A stretch of 64,000 nt of DNA from Pseudoalteromonas sp. GCY (GCF_016695175.1 NZ_CP068023.1:3591501-3655500); one strand, 5' to 3'. Positions 37,072 through 45,900 are shown, counted from the first letter of the stretch. The notes: generated by a model from the letters alone, not told the origin. Made by a program: numbers and translations.

Positions 37072-37752
37072 ATGAACAAATCACTAGTTTTTTTATTTAT
37101 CATGTTTCTCGTTGCAACGGGATTTATACATACACTTATTATTCTGGAGCAAACTACGTACCTTCCTATGTTAGCTTTAGTTTTTATTTTAGCGATATTT
37201 TCCAAAGAGCAGCTTAATATTACGCACCTATCTACTGTATTGATAGCAATTATAATTTTAGAGTTTTCGCTTGTATCTTTCGTAGAAAATCTTTTCGCTA
37301 ATGCTCCTCCATATAAACAAAACATGTTTATTGTAGGCATTCATTTCATCTGCGACTTACTAACCTATCTAACTATCAAGAATAGAGTAAGGTTCTCTTT
37401 GAGATTTGTGAATAAATTCCAAAAAGCTAGGAAAGAATATATCTACATGACACATGCCGATATCATACTTGTTGGGATCTTCTTTTTGTTTATGCTTGTA
37501 GACTTAGCAGCTTTCGCTGAGAACATTATTCGTAATCTAGAACACTTTGGAGTAGATGAAGATTTTGCAAAACAATTTTGGAAGTGGGGTATCGTTCATT
37601 ATAGCTACCCATATTTAAAATCCGTTTTATTGGCGGCTGTTATTACCACACTTCTAGCTACTATCTATGTTGAACGTTTTCGTCCTGCGCCAATTAAAGA
37701 AAGTGAAGAAGACTCAACGCTTAAAAAATCCGAGCCACAGCATTGGTCATAG
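37072..37752 (+). CDS. Polytopic membrane protein of the peptide cassette
   Basis: 226 residues with about five membrane helices (roughly 5-24, 31-43, 53-72, 86-102, 130-148 and possibly 182-199) and a hydrophilic, acidic C-terminal tail. I know no named family. DLLT (95-98), DLAAFAEN (144-151) and FWKWG (169-173) occur in the same order as DLLT, DLAIFE and WWFW in the membrane protein at 13069-13596, which also follows a short Gly-rich peptide. It starts 32 bp after peptide B. Possible functions are self-immunity, export help or peptide sensing; none is shown by sequence. Confidence 0.72.
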   Translation: MNKSLVFLFIMFLVATGFIHTLIILEQTTYLPMLALVFILAIFSKEQLNITHLSTVLIAIIILEFSLVSFVENLFANAPPYKQNMFIVGIHFICDLLTYLTIKNRVRFSLRFVNKFQKARKEYIYMTHADIILVGIFFLFMLVDLAAFAENIIRNLEHFGVDEDFAKQFWKWGIVHYSYPYLKSVLLAAVITTLLATIYVERFRPAPIKESEEDSTLKKSEPQHWS

Positions 37753-37796
37753 TGATCTGTGCTGCTTTTACCCTAAATCAATTGAAGGAATAAACG

Positions 37797-38021
37797 ATGG
37801 ATTTAAAACTGAACAAAAAGCAATTGAAGTCATTAGCAGGTAGTAAGCTAATTTTGGATAACAACAAGACCCGTGAGATTGGTGGTGGTTGTTCCTACTA
37901 TTGTAGTCGCGACTTAAACTGTGACCCCGATGGCCCAACGATGGTCTGCCCATCAAAAGCATTAGCGTGTATTCCTGAGCCAAATACATTACATTGTGAT
38001 TGCCCAACCAATATGTGCTAG
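37797..38021 (+). CDS. Cys-rich peptide with a GGG boundary
   Basis: 74 residues with GAAGGAATAAAC before the ATG. The leader-like first half, MDLKLNKKQLKSLAGSKLIL and then DNNKTREIGGG (Gly29-31), precedes a 43-residue segment with eight Cys (32, 36, 42, 51, 58, 67, 69, 74), rich in Pro and Asp. Eight Cys could form four disulfides after export, or be thioether or metal sites. The leader differs from peptides A and B but resembles the K-L-N-K-K-x-L-K-x-L type leaders I associate with alteromonad small peptides. Last gene of the cassette, 44 bp after the membrane protein. Confidence 0.72.
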   Translation: MDLKLNKKQLKSLAGSKLILDNNKTREIGGGCSYYCSRDLNCDPDGPTMVCPSKALACIPEPNTLHCDCPTNMC

Positions 38022-38030
38022 TCACTAACC

Positions 38031-38053
38031 TGTCGCGATGCTATGTCGCGACA
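38031..38053. repeat. Palindrome at the end of the peptide cassette
   Basis: TGTCGCGA and TCGCGACA form perfect 8-bp arms with a seven-base spacer, ten bases after the Cys-rich peptide stop. It may be a terminator stem, although no T tract follows. A TATACCAATTGTATTAA repeat (38080-38096) lies next to it. Confidence 0.5.
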
Positions 38054-38092
38054 ACAACCCTGTTATTCTCCGTTCAACTTATACCAATTGTA

Positions 38093-38683
38093 TTAAGCAT
38101 AGACCTCTGCTTGATACTGCTGAAAACGCATAAAGGCCTGACGAGCGCCGGTGATCAATGCATCTTCTTGCGTACTAGTTAACTCAACCGTATCGATAAA
38201 TTGAATTAAATAACGCCACGCACTGCCGCGCCCAGCACCGGGGCCTGCTAAGTAACGCGCACCATACTCACCTGTGACAGGCAAACGCGCCTGCACTTGA
38301 CGCCCAAGCATTGCGGCCCCGACCTTAGAGCCTTCAACGACATAAAGCGCCCCCAAAGCAGTCGCAAACTCAGTTGAAGTTGTGATAAACGGCGACAAAG
38401 ACGGCACAGGTAATGTGTGCTGTAAGTCAGCAAAGTCCTGCTCCAACAACCCAAGTCGTCGACGCGATTTGAGATCGTCAATATGCATAGAGAGTTCACG
38501 GTGCTCATATAATGCAGCGACATCTTTAAGAAACAGGTACTGAAGAGTTAAAAACTGGAGATAACGCTCAATGCTGGCAAACGGGTCTTTTGCCATAATG
38601 CTGTTATCTATCCGGTCATGAAGATCAGCAGTACTTGTTTTTAATTTCAATGCACGGCTAGTAAGTGCGCTGGCTGCGGTCAT
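38093..38683 (-). CDS. Biliverdin-producing haem oxygenase
   Basis: 196-residue helical protein of the bacterial haem oxygenase (BphO/HmuO-like) group. It opens haem to biliverdin, iron and CO. The proximal His is in TADLHDRIDNSIM near residue 22, and the distal-helix region is GALYVVEGSKVGAAMLGRQV. AGGAAGT precedes the ATG. No bacteriophytochrome gene is beside it in this window; such pairs are common. Alternative roles are iron acquisition from haem. Converges with the peptide cassette. Confidence 0.85.
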   Translation of the reverse strand: MTAASALTSRALKLKTSTADLHDRIDNSIMAKDPFASIERYLQFLTLQYLFLKDVAALYEHRELSMHIDDLKSRRRLGLLEQDFADLQHTLPVPSLSPFITTSTEFATALGALYVVEGSKVGAAMLGRQVQARLPVTGEYGARYLAGPGAGRGSAWRYLIQFIDTVELTSTQEDALITGARQAFMRFQQYQAEVYA

Positions 38684-38788
38684 GGGACTTCCTGTAATGT
38701 AAAGCGAGGGGAAAATGAATGGACTGTGTTGGCTTTATGAAAAGCCGCTCCAGCGATTGACACTGGAGCGAAGTGATATATCTAACAA

Positions 38789-39181
38789 TTAGTTAGTTGA
38801 AGGCAACTCCATAATGCCGTCAATCTCAACTTGTGCGCCTTTTGGTAGTTCTTTTACACCAATTGCAGCACGAGCTGGGTATGGCTTTCTAAAATACTGA
38901 GCCATGATCTCGTTTACCGTTGCAAAGTTACTCAGATCAGTTAGGAAGATATTAACCTTAACCATATCTTGTAACTCGCCACCAGCTTCTTCACATACTG
39001 CGATAAGGTTTTTGAACACTTGGTGCGTTTGCTCTGCAAAATCTTCAGAAATAAATTCCATTGTCTCTGGTACCAATGGAATTTGGCCAGATAAATAGAC
39101 CGCAGTACCAACTTTTACCGCTTGGTTGTAAGTGCCAATTGCTGCTGGCGCTTTATCTGTTGAAATAATAGCTTTGTTCAT
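38789..39181 (-). CDS. ridA: RidA family enamine/imine deaminase
   Basis: 130-residue trimeric protein that hydrolyses reactive 2-aminoacrylate and related imines formed by PLP enzymes. Conserved features are [16 protein letters not shown] at the N-terminus, [25 protein letters not shown], and [20 protein letters not shown], where the Arg binds the carboxylate. Start 39181 is favoured by AAGGAACATTA; the longer reading from 39220 runs into spoT. It follows spoT on the same strand, an arrangement common in gammaproteobacteria. Confidence 0.93.
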   Translation of the reverse strand: MNKAIISTDKAPAAIGTYNQAVKVGTAVYLSGQIPLVPETMEFISEDFAEQTHQVFKNLIAVCEEAGGELQDMVKVNIFLTDLSNFATVNEIMAQYFRKPYPARAAIGVKELPKGAQVEIDGIMELPSTN

Positions 39182-39191
39182 TAATGTTCCT

Positions 39192-41294
39192 TTATTTTTT
39201 ACGATACACGCGTTGTACATCTGGCATCACTCGAATTCGGCGCATAATATCAGCGACATGAATTCGGTTTTTCACGGTAATACCTAAATCAATCACGTAT
39301 AAATTACTTTCTTTTTCGTCCGTTGCGATTTCGACAATATTAGCTTGGGTCGTCGCAACCACATTGGTTAATTTAGCCAATGCACCTTGGTGGTTAATAA
39401 TTTCCACACGCAGCGCTGCTATATATTCTTTCTCTGGGTTGTCTTCCCACTTCACGACGAAGTACTTCGAACGCTCGTTGCGCCAACCCTTAATATTTTT
39501 ACATTCTTGGCGATGAACCATTAGGCCTTTACCTTGGCTCATATATGCTGTGATAGCGTCACCCGGCACAGGACGACAACATTTAGCATAGGTTACCAAC
39601 ATGCCTTCTGTCCCGATTATCGCGGCTTTAGCACGTTTAGCAATATCTTCTACCGCATTATCATCTTGCAGTAAGCGCTTCGCTATCAATAGGCTCATGA
39701 TATTGCCACAGCCAATCTCAACCAGCAGCTCCAACAAGGTATTGAGGTTATGCTCCTCAAGTACATTGTCGATTTGCTCTTGAGCAATATCGTCTAACTT
39801 ATACTCACCCAGTGCCGAGTCGAGCAGACGACGGCCTAGTTGAATTGCCTCTTCTTCTTGTTGGCTCTTGAGGTAATTGCGGATCCCAAGACGCGCTTTA
39901 CCCGTTACCACAAAGTTCAGCCAAGTAGCGTTAGGGTGTGCACCAGAGCTGGTAATAACCTCGACCGTTTGGCCAGTATCCAGTGCTTTACTCAATGGAT
40001 AAGGCTTACGGTTTACACGAGCACCTACACAGGTATTACCCACATCGGTATGCACGGCATAGGCAAAGTCTACCGCCGTTGCCCCCATCGGCAACTCGAC
40101 AATACGGCCATCTGGCGTAAAGACGTAAATTTCTTCTGGGAATAATTCGGTTTTAACGTTTTCCACAAATTCAAAAGACGAGCCTGCACTTTGCTGCAGT
40201 TCAAGCAAGCTTTGCATCCACTGACGCGCACGCTGCTGCGCGGTATGGCCGGCATTATCACCTGACTTTTTATACATCCAGTGCGCTGCTACCCCTTTGT
40301 CCGCCATATGATCCATATCATGAGTACGAATTTGGATTTCTACCGGAATGCCGTGCGGACCTACCAGCGACGTATGAAGCGACTGGTAACCGTTGGTTTT
40401 CGGTACAGCAATATAGTCTTTAAAGCGAGTTTCAATTGGCTTATATAAATTATGCGCAACGCCTAGCACACGGTAGCAAGTATCCAGGTTGTCGACATTG
40501 ATCCTAAAGGCGTAAATGTCCATCACCTCGTTAAACATCAGCTCTTTATTCAGCATCTTGCGGTAAATACTATATAAGTGCTTTTCACGGCCTTTTACTG
40601 AGCCTTGAATACCCGCTTCTTCCAGTCTAGATTCAATTTCAGACTGAATATTGCTGATCACTTCTTTACGGTTACCACGTGCTTTTGCGACCTCTGAACG
40701 TAACGCACGATAGCGCATCGGGTATAACGCCTGAAACCCGAGATCTTCTAACTCATTTTTAATATCATGAATACCAAGGCGGTTTGCAATTGGCGCATAG
40801 ATCTCTAATGTTTCGCGGGCAATTCGACGACGCTTGTCAGGACGCAAAGCGCCTAGCGTTCGCATATTGTGCGTTCTGTCTGCAAGCTTAATAAGGATGA
40901 CACGAATATCCTGCGTCATCGCCATAATCATCTTACGATAGTTTTCGGCTTGGAACTCTTTTTTATCTTTGAAGCTCAGTTTATCGAGTTTTGACACCCC
41001 TTCCACCAACTCAGCGACCGTATCGCCAAAGATCTCTGCTAGGTCGTCTTGGCTAAAGTCAGTGTCTTCAATAACATCGTGCATAAGCGCAGCCATGAGG
41101 GTTTCATGGTCAAGCTTCATGCTCGCAAGGATCTGGGTTACTTCTACTGGGTGAGTGATATAGGGCTCACCGCTAGAGCGCGTCTGTCCCTCGTGTGCCT
41201 CACGGGCCACGACATAGGCTTTTTGCACCAAATCGACGTCTTCTGGTGACAAATATTCTGAGATTTTCTTTTTGAGGCCTTCAAACAGATACAT
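39192..41294 (-). CDS. spoT: Bifunctional (p)ppGpp synthetase/hydrolase SpoT
   Basis: 700 residues. Order: HD hydrolase domain with HPVEV and [10 protein letters not shown] (about 71-80), the RelA/SpoT synthetase domain ([19 protein letters not shown] through YQSLHTSL), TGS domain ([20 protein letters not shown]), a conserved-Cys region ([11 protein letters not shown]), and C-terminal ACT domain ending RVYRKK. The intact HD motif marks SpoT rather than RelA. It controls the stringent response to carbon, fatty-acid and iron limitation. The neighbours rpoZ and gmk upstream and ridA downstream are the usual set. Confidence 0.96.
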   Translation of the reverse strand: MYLFEGLKKKISEYLSPEDVDLVQKAYVVAREAHEGQTRSSGEPYITHPVEVTQILASMKLDHETLMAALMHDVIEDTDFSQDDLAEIFGDTVAELVEGVSKLDKLSFKDKKEFQAENYRKMIMAMTQDIRVILIKLADRTHNMRTLGALRPDKRRRIARETLEIYAPIANRLGIHDIKNELEDLGFQALYPMRYRALRSEVAKARGNRKEVISNIQSEIESRLEEAGIQGSVKGREKHLYSIYRKMLNKELMFNEVMDIYAFRINVDNLDTCYRVLGVAHNLYKPIETRFKDYIAVPKTNGYQSLHTSLVGPHGIPVEIQIRTHDMDHMADKGVAAHWMYKKSGDNAGHTAQQRARQWMQSLLELQQSAGSSFEFVENVKTELFPEEIYVFTPDGRIVELPMGATAVDFAYAVHTDVGNTCVGARVNRKPYPLSKALDTGQTVEVITSSGAHPNATWLNFVVTGKARLGIRNYLKSQQEEEAIQLGRRLLDSALGEYKLDDIAQEQIDNVLEEHNLNTLLELLVEIGCGNIMSLLIAKRLLQDDNAVEDIAKRAKAAIIGTEGMLVTYAKCCRPVPGDAITAYMSQGKGLMVHRQECKNIKGWRNERSKYFVVKWEDNPEKEYIAALRVEIINHQGALAKLTNVVATTQANIVEIATDEKESNLYVIDLGITVKNRIHVADIMRRIRVMPDVQRVYRKK

Positions 41295-41455
41295 TCACAC
41301 TCCAATGTTTCAGAGAAGCTATACTCGGCGAGTATAAAATGGGTTACAAGCTAGTTACTTAAGAATATACGATGAAACACCAGCGATGCCAATGAACAAT
41401 TTATGCTACTTGTTAGGAAGTTAAAGGCGTTACACGTTGTATAATTTGCTGGCGA

Positions 41456-41502
41456 TTAATACCAATTTGCTTAATACCAATTTGCTTAATTTCAATTGGT
41501 AT
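41456..41502. repeat. Tandem TTAATACCAATTTGC repeat with inverted end
   Basis: Two perfect 15-bp copies at 41456-41470 and 41471-41485, then TTAATTTCAATTGGTAT, which is an inverted copy of ATACCAATT. A related TATACCAATTGTATTAA occurs at 38080-38096. Such TACCAATT repeats are frequent between genes of this bacterial group. Confidence 0.8.
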
Positions 41503-41506
41503 AAAA

Positions 41507-41538
41507 CAATAATGCCAGCAAAAAAGCTGGCATTATTG
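41507..41538 (-). terminator. Terminator of the gmk-rpoZ unit
   Basis: Perfect 13-bp stem (CAATAATGCCAGC / GCTGGCATTATTG) with a six-base loop. On the minus strand it is followed by TTTTAT, 19 bases after the rpoZ stop. Confidence 0.85.
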
Positions 41539-41557
41539 AATCTAGACAGTGGTTGAA

Positions 41558-41833
41558 TTAGCGATTGCCACCAACGATTGCAGCTACTGCAGCAAGCTCT
41601 GCAGCTTCTTGATGTTGCTGCTCTTCACGGTCGATAATATCAAGCGAGTCAGTGGTTACAAAACCTTGCTCAATTTCACGTAGCGCGATTACGGTTGGCT
41701 TGTCGTTTTCAGCATCAACCATAGGATCTTTACCGCCTACAGAAATTTGGCGAGCGCGACGCGCTGCTACTAAAATCAAGTCAAAGCGGTTACCAATTTT
41801 ATCTACTGCATCTTCTACAGTTACGCGAGCCAT
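41558..41833 (-). CDS. rpoZ: RNA polymerase omega subunit
   Basis: 91-residue protein identical in length to E. coli omega. [20 protein letters not shown] followed by AARRARQI and [13 protein letters not shown] are diagnostic. Omega assists assembly of beta' and forms part of the ppGpp site on RNA polymerase, consistent with the spoT neighbour. It lies 87 bp downstream of gmk and ends at a strong terminator, so it is probably not co-transcribed with spoT. Confidence 0.97.
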   Translation of the reverse strand: MARVTVEDAVDKIGNRFDLILVAARRARQISVGGKDPMVDAENDKPTVIALREIEQGFVTTDSLDIIDREEQQHQEAAELAAVAAIVGGNR

Positions 41834-41920
41834 CGAAGCACTCCAAATTCAGTTCATTATGCAAAAGGCTAGTTTACTGTATGTCTAGCCTTTCGCCAAG
41901 TATTGATGGTTAAAAAGTAA

Positions 41921-42544
41921 TTATTTTAGTAAGTCGGCAATAAGCGCTTGATGACGGATAGACTGTGCTTTTTGCTCAAGTCTTGCGGCAATAACAATAT
42001 GTTCAAGTTCACCGCGTGTTTGCTCAAAGTCATCATTGACAAGAATATAGTCAAACTCGTTATAGTGTGAGCTTTCTGATTTCGCTTCAGCCATGCGACC
42101 TGCGATTACTTCTTGAGAGTCTTGACCACGACCATTTAAGCGCTTTTCTAGCTCCGCAGTTGAAGGAGGTAGAATAAAGATAGTCTTTACTTCAGGCATC
42201 AACTCACGCACCTGACGCGCACCCTGCCAGTCGATATCTAAAAACACATCAATACCAGCGGCGAGCTGATCTTCTATCGCTTGTTTTGAAGTGCCGTAGT
42301 AATTTTCGAATACTTGCGCCCACTCAAAGAAATCGCCTTTATCGATCAGCTGCTTAAATTCATCAACCGAGACAAAATGGTAATGTACGCCGTTTTCTTC
42401 GCCTGGACGAGGAGCACGCGTAGTGTGAGACACCGACACTTTAATATCGTCGTGCTTTTCCAATAACGCTTTGATTAAACTTGATTTACCCGCACCAGAA
42501 GGCGCAGAAAGGATAAACAGATTACCGCGTGTAGGTGATGTCAT
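41921..42544 (-). CDS. gmk: Guanylate kinase
   Basis: Phosphorylates GMP to GDP. 207 residues from ATG 42544, matching the E. coli enzyme. It has the P-loop [13 protein letters not shown]-binding [11 protein letters not shown] and YGTSKQAIE, and [19 protein letters not shown] six bases before ATG 42544 favours this start over ATG 42550 (too close to the site) or the long reading from 42646. First gene of the gmk-rpoZ pair. Confidence 0.95.
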   Translation of the reverse strand: MTSPTRGNLFILSAPSGAGKSSLIKALLEKHDDIKVSVSHTTRAPRPGEENGVHYHFVSVDEFKQLIDKGDFFEWAQVFENYYGTSKQAIEDQLAAGIDVFLDIDWQGARQVRELMPEVKTIFILPPSTAELEKRLNGRGQDSQEVIAGRMAEAKSESSHYNEFDYILVNDDFEQTRGELEHIVIAARLEQKAQSIRHQALIADLLK

Positions 42545-42796
42545 AGTCATTCTCAACAATAAGTACCGGCCGAGTGGTATTGGTTTACTCAAGTCTGCCG
42601 CAGAGCTAAAAGCGGGCATTATACCGAGTAGCTTATAAGAATACACTAGGGATTAGAATAAGGAAAAATCGAGGAATAAATTCAGCGTTGTGAGTAACCC
42701 AGAAACCTATCACTGTTAAATTTATTCCTCTAAAACGGAATGTTATTTTGCCGTGTAAAGCAGCGCCTACCAAGACACTCCCCTGTGGGAACAAAT

Positions 42797-42929
42797 TTAC
42801 CCCGTGGGAGCGAGTTTACCTCGCGATCTTTCAACTGCTCGCCGCGTGAAGCATCTCCTACCACGGTGTTCACCCAGTAGGAGCGAGTTCACCTCGCGAT
42901 CTTTTAACTGCTCGCAGCGTAAAGCGGCT
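42797..42929. repeat. REP-like palindromic repeats, left of the IS element
   Basis: Two units with a period of about 73 bp (42808 and 42881 mark equal positions). Each contains GAGCGAGTTtACCTCGCGATC, a hairpin-forming GCGAG/CTCGC pair, then TGCTCGCcGCGTaAAGC. The same units, in the opposite orientation, form the cluster at 48789-49130. The right-hand unit is cut by the IS element. The rest of 42647-42796 holds no gene. Confidence 0.85.
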
Positions 42930-42944
42930 TATATGGACTCCTCC

Positions 42945-43216
42945 AATTGTACAAGCCACTTTTAGCATTATTGGTGTGATTGCGTGCTTATATCCGGGCT
43001 CTTGATGAGGTGCTACCTCGGCCTCTTTGATGTATTCGCGCCCTTGTGCCTTATCTCCTACGCGGTATTTGTATACACCTGCGCTTTAACAGGCTCTCAA
43101 GGGTGGGTCTCACCGCTTAATGCTCTATCTTGGCTTGTTCAATACTGGGGGTAATCTCAGTATGCTTTTTGCTTTCTTTTTCTGTTTATCTTGATTTGTT
43201 CTTCTGTTACTCAGTG
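42945..43216 (-). ncRNA. Candidate guide (bridge/seek) RNA region of the IS element
   Basis: 272 bp without a gene between the transposase stop and the left end, i.e. downstream of the transposase. In IS1111-group elements the long non-coding end region downstream of the transposase encodes an RNA guiding target choice. I see short inverted segments but did not derive a fold, so this is a family-based proposal. Confidence 0.4.
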
Positions 43217-44083
43217 CTATGCCGCTAAGATTTTTGGCTCGTATGTTGAACCGTTTTTAAGTAAGGCATAGGCAGTTCTAACCGTTTTGTTGGTCAATGC
43301 AATGGCAACACATTTCACGCTTTTCTTGGCGAGTAGGTTTTTTATCCAGCGTTCTTTCTCTGTGGTCGCTTCTTTATGTTTTAGCCTGCTGACTACCGTT
43401 CTTGCACCGAGAAACAGGTTTTTCCTTAATGTATTGCCTCGTCTTTTGGGGATATGACCTATCTTGGCTTTTCCGCCTGATGAGTGCTGGGTCGGTGTAA
43501 CACCAGCACATGCCGCAGCCCCTCTGGCATCACTAAATTGTGAAGTATTGCCTAAAAAGGATAGCAGCTCTATCGCGGTAATTGGGCCAACGCCTTCTAA
43601 TGCCATTAAACGCTGGCAACTGTCATTTTGCTTGGTTATCGCTTCAACTCGTTTATGTAGCTTTGCTTTAGCGTCGCATTGTGTTTTATTTTGTTTATCT
43701 ATTAAGGCTCTCGCTTGACTCAATGATTGTAACGTTTGCTCTTCAACCGTCATGATTTTACAGGGCTTCACGTTGTATGCTTGGCTTGCACTGGCAATAG
43801 CGAGGACATCGTTTGCATCGGTTTTTTGGCCTTGCCTAAACGCTTTTACGAACTTAGGGGGAAGCAACATGACGTCGTGCCCCAGTGACAGTGCTTTGCG
43901 AGCAATATGCTGGGCGCTACCACAAGCTTCCATCACGACCTTTGAACCCTCGGCTTTTGCTAGCAACTCAAGCATAGGTTCGCGTTTCATTGGCTTATTA
44001 AACTTGAGTTTATTGCCTTTCAGCTGTGCCACCTGGAAAATGTTTTTTGCCAAGTCGATAGCACTTAAATTAGACTGTGTCAT
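43217..44083 (-). CDS. IS110-family DEDD transposase
   Basis: 288 residues from ATG 44083, whose ribosome site AAGGAG is part of a copy of the terminal repeat. A longer in-frame reading to 44164 would run through the terminal repeat. N-terminal RuvC-like DEDD domain: SAIDLAKN (first Asp), VVMEACGSAQHIARKALSLG (Glu), KTDANDVLAIA (two Asp). C-terminal Transposase_20 region: LEGVGPITAIELLSFLGN, ACAGVTPTQHSSGG with the conserved Ser, then KRRGNTLRKNLF. The reading frame is intact, so the element may be active. Somewhat shorter than typical 320-340-residue members. Confidence 0.9.
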   Translation of the reverse strand: MTQSNLSAIDLAKNIFQVAQLKGNKLKFNKPMKREPMLELLAKAEGSKVVMEACGSAQHIARKALSLGHDVMLLPPKFVKAFRQGQKTDANDVLAIASASQAYNVKPCKIMTVEEQTLQSLSQARALIDKQNKTQCDAKAKLHKRVEAITKQNDSCQRLMALEGVGPITAIELLSFLGNTSQFSDARGAAACAGVTPTQHSSGGKAKIGHIPKRRGNTLRKNLFLGARTVVSRLKHKEATTEKERWIKNLLAKKSVKCVAIALTNKTVRTAYALLKNGSTYEPKILAA

Positions 44084-44164
44084 GTATGGACTCCTTATTT
44101 GGTAAAAGTGTTTTGCAATATCTTTATACCGTACTCTCCCGATAAGGGGGAGGAGTCCATACAT

Positions 44165-44284
44165 CTCCTACCACGGTGTTCACCCAGTAGGAGCGAGTTC
44201 ACCTCGCGATCTTTTCTGCTCGCCCCATAAAGCGGCTCCTACCAAGGCATTCACCCAGTAGGCGCGAGTTCACCTCGCGATCTT
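44165..44284. repeat. REP-like palindromic repeats, right of the IS element
   Basis: Continuation of the repeat at 42797-42929 past the IS, with two units (equal positions at 44191 and 44262, 71 bp apart). Each has GCGAGTTCACCTCGC palindromes; the first is followed by TGCTCGCCCCATAAAGCGGC. It reaches the asnA stop and may act as its transcription terminator or mRNA-stabilising structure. Confidence 0.8.
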
Positions 44285-45280
44285 TTAAAGCAAATCAGCT
44301 ACGCTGCTACGTACTTCTTCAGGCCATACACCCACTTGTACCTGACCAATGTGCTGCTTTTGCAACAGCAACATCACTAAACGCGATTGGCCAATACCAC
44401 CCCCTATGGTTTGTGGTAATTCACCCGCAACTAACTGTTGGTGCCAATCTAAACTCAAACGCGCTTCGTCATCGGTTAATTTAAGCTGTCTTGCAAGCGA
44501 ATCAGGGCAAACACGAATGCCCATTGACGAGATTTCAAATGCATCTTCTAGCACTGGGTTCCACACCAAAATATCACCGTTAAGCCCTTGGTATTTGTCG
44601 CACGTTGGCGTTGACCAATCGTCATAATCCGGCGCACGAACGTCGTGAATTTTACCGTCACCAAGCTCGCCACCAATGCCAATCAAAAACACCGCGCCAT
44701 ATTCTTGGGCAATCGCTTTTTCACGTTGCTTGGCTGTGAAATCTGGATACATAGTGCGTAATTCTTCACTGTGCACAAACGTAATTTTCTCAGGTAGGAA
44801 TGCCGCAATGCCAAACTCATCCTCAACCACTTTTTCCGTTGCTTTAATTGAGCGATAAAGGGTTTCTACCGTTTCTTTTAATTTTGCCAGCGAACGCTCA
44901 CTGTTTTCGCAAATCACCTTTTCCCAGTCCCACTGATCCACATAGACAGAATGGATTGGCGATAACTTATCTTCGTCTGGACGTAGCGCTTTCATGTGCG
45001 TATAGAGGCCTTCGCCTTTAGCAAAACCATAATCGCCTAGTGTTTTACGCTTCCACTTAGCAAGTGAATGCACTACCTCAAACTGCGCGTCCGGTAGCGT
45101 TTTCACTTTAACCTGTACCGCCTGCTCATGGCCACTTAGGTTGTCTTGAATACCATCGCCCAAGCGCGCCAAAATAGGCGCTTGTACTTCAACTAAACCT
45201 AATTGCTCGGTTAGCTGTGCTGAAAATACTTGTTTTACTCGTGCTATCTGCTTTTGTGTCTCTTGATACTTGCTCAACAT
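44285..45280 (-). CDS. asnA: Aspartate-ammonia ligase (asparagine synthetase A)
   Basis: ATP-dependent, ammonia-using synthesis of asparagine. 331 residues, equal in length to E. coli AsnA, and related to class II aminoacyl-tRNA synthetases. Signature segments are [61 protein letters not shown], and [17 protein letters not shown] near the end. It is divergent from asnC, whose product activates or controls asnA in E. coli. Confidence 0.96.
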   Translation of the reverse strand: MLSKYQETQKQIARVKQVFSAQLTEQLGLVEVQAPILARLGDGIQDNLSGHEQAVQVKVKTLPDAQFEVVHSLAKWKRKTLGDYGFAKGEGLYTHMKALRPDEDKLSPIHSVYVDQWDWEKVICENSERSLAKLKETVETLYRSIKATEKVVEDEFGIAAFLPEKITFVHSEELRTMYPDFTAKQREKAIAQEYGAVFLIGIGGELGDGKIHDVRAPDYDDWSTPTCDKYQGLNGDILVWNPVLEDAFEISSMGIRVCPDSLARQLKLTDDEARLSLDWHQQLVAGELPQTIGGGIGQSRLVMLLLQKQHIGQVQVGVWPEEVRSSVADLL

Positions 45281-45441
45281 GGTTAGGTCCTCATTCCCGA
45301 ATTTGTCGTTTTGTTGAGTCTATATTTAAAGAAACCGACACAAATATCAATAACCCGCAACAAAAACACCTTTACATAATTATTTTCATCAAAAATATGA
45401 TATAAATTTTATATAAACGATAATTGTTAATGGATATTTAC

Positions 45442-45900
45442 ATGGAAAATTATGAGATCGACAATCTGGATAGATCCATCCTTCACGCTTTAAAAGAAAA
45501 TGCACGGACACCCTACGCAGAATTAGCAAAAAGATTTGCTGTTAGCGCCGGTACCATCCATGTTCGGGTCGAAAAAATGAAGCAAGCGGGGATCATTGAG
45601 GGGACTCAAGTGAGCATTAATGCCAAACGACTTGGTTATGATGTCTGCTGTTTTATCGGAATAAACCTAAAACACGCTGGCGACTACCCGGGGGCCATTG
45701 CGCGTTTAAAAGAATTTGAAGAAGTTGTTGAGGCCTACTACACCACAGGCAATTACAGCATTTTTATCAAAGTGATGGCGCGCTCCATCGACCACCTTCA
45801 GGATGTGCTTATCAATAAAGTGCAAACCATTGAGTCGATCCAGTCAACCGAAACGCTGATCTCACTGCAAAACCCAATTCAGCGCACCGTTATGCCCTAG
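45442..45900 (+). CDS. asnC: Lrp/AsnC family regulator AsnC
   Basis: 152 residues, the length of E. coli AsnC. N-terminal winged helix-turn-helix (YEIDNLDRSILHALKENART then PYAELAKRFAVSAGTIHVRV) and C-terminal RAM ligand-binding domain with FIGINLKHAGDYPGAI and YYTTGNYSIFIKVMA. GGAT precedes ATG 45442; an ATG at 45424 gives six more residues. Divergent from asnA, as in E. coli, where it responds to asparagine. The 161-bp spacer must hold both promoters. Confidence 0.93.
   Translation: MENYEIDNLDRSILHALKENARTPYAELAKRFAVSAGTIHVRVEKMKQAGIIEGTQVSINAKRLGYDVCCFIGINLKHAGDYPGAIARLKEFEEVVEAYYTTGNYSIFIKVMARSIDHLQDVLINKVQTIESIQSTETLISLQNPIQRTVMP

Larger units (their letters stand above)
42930..44164 (-). 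mobile_element. IS110-family (IS1111-like) insertion sequence
   Basis: About 1.23-kb element bearing one DEDD transposase gene. Perfect 13-bp inverted repeats, TATGGACTCCTCC at 42932-42944 and GGAGGAGTCCATA at 44149-44161, mark the ends. A further partial copy (TATGGACTCCT, 44085-44095) lies just before the transposase start. No target duplication is evident, as expected for this family. The element lies in a REP-like repeat: flanking AAAGCGGCT and CTCCTACC are joined in the intact unit near 44231. Exact ends are uncertain by 2-4 bases. Inverted repeats near both ends are a feature of the IS1111 subgroup. Confidence 0.85.
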
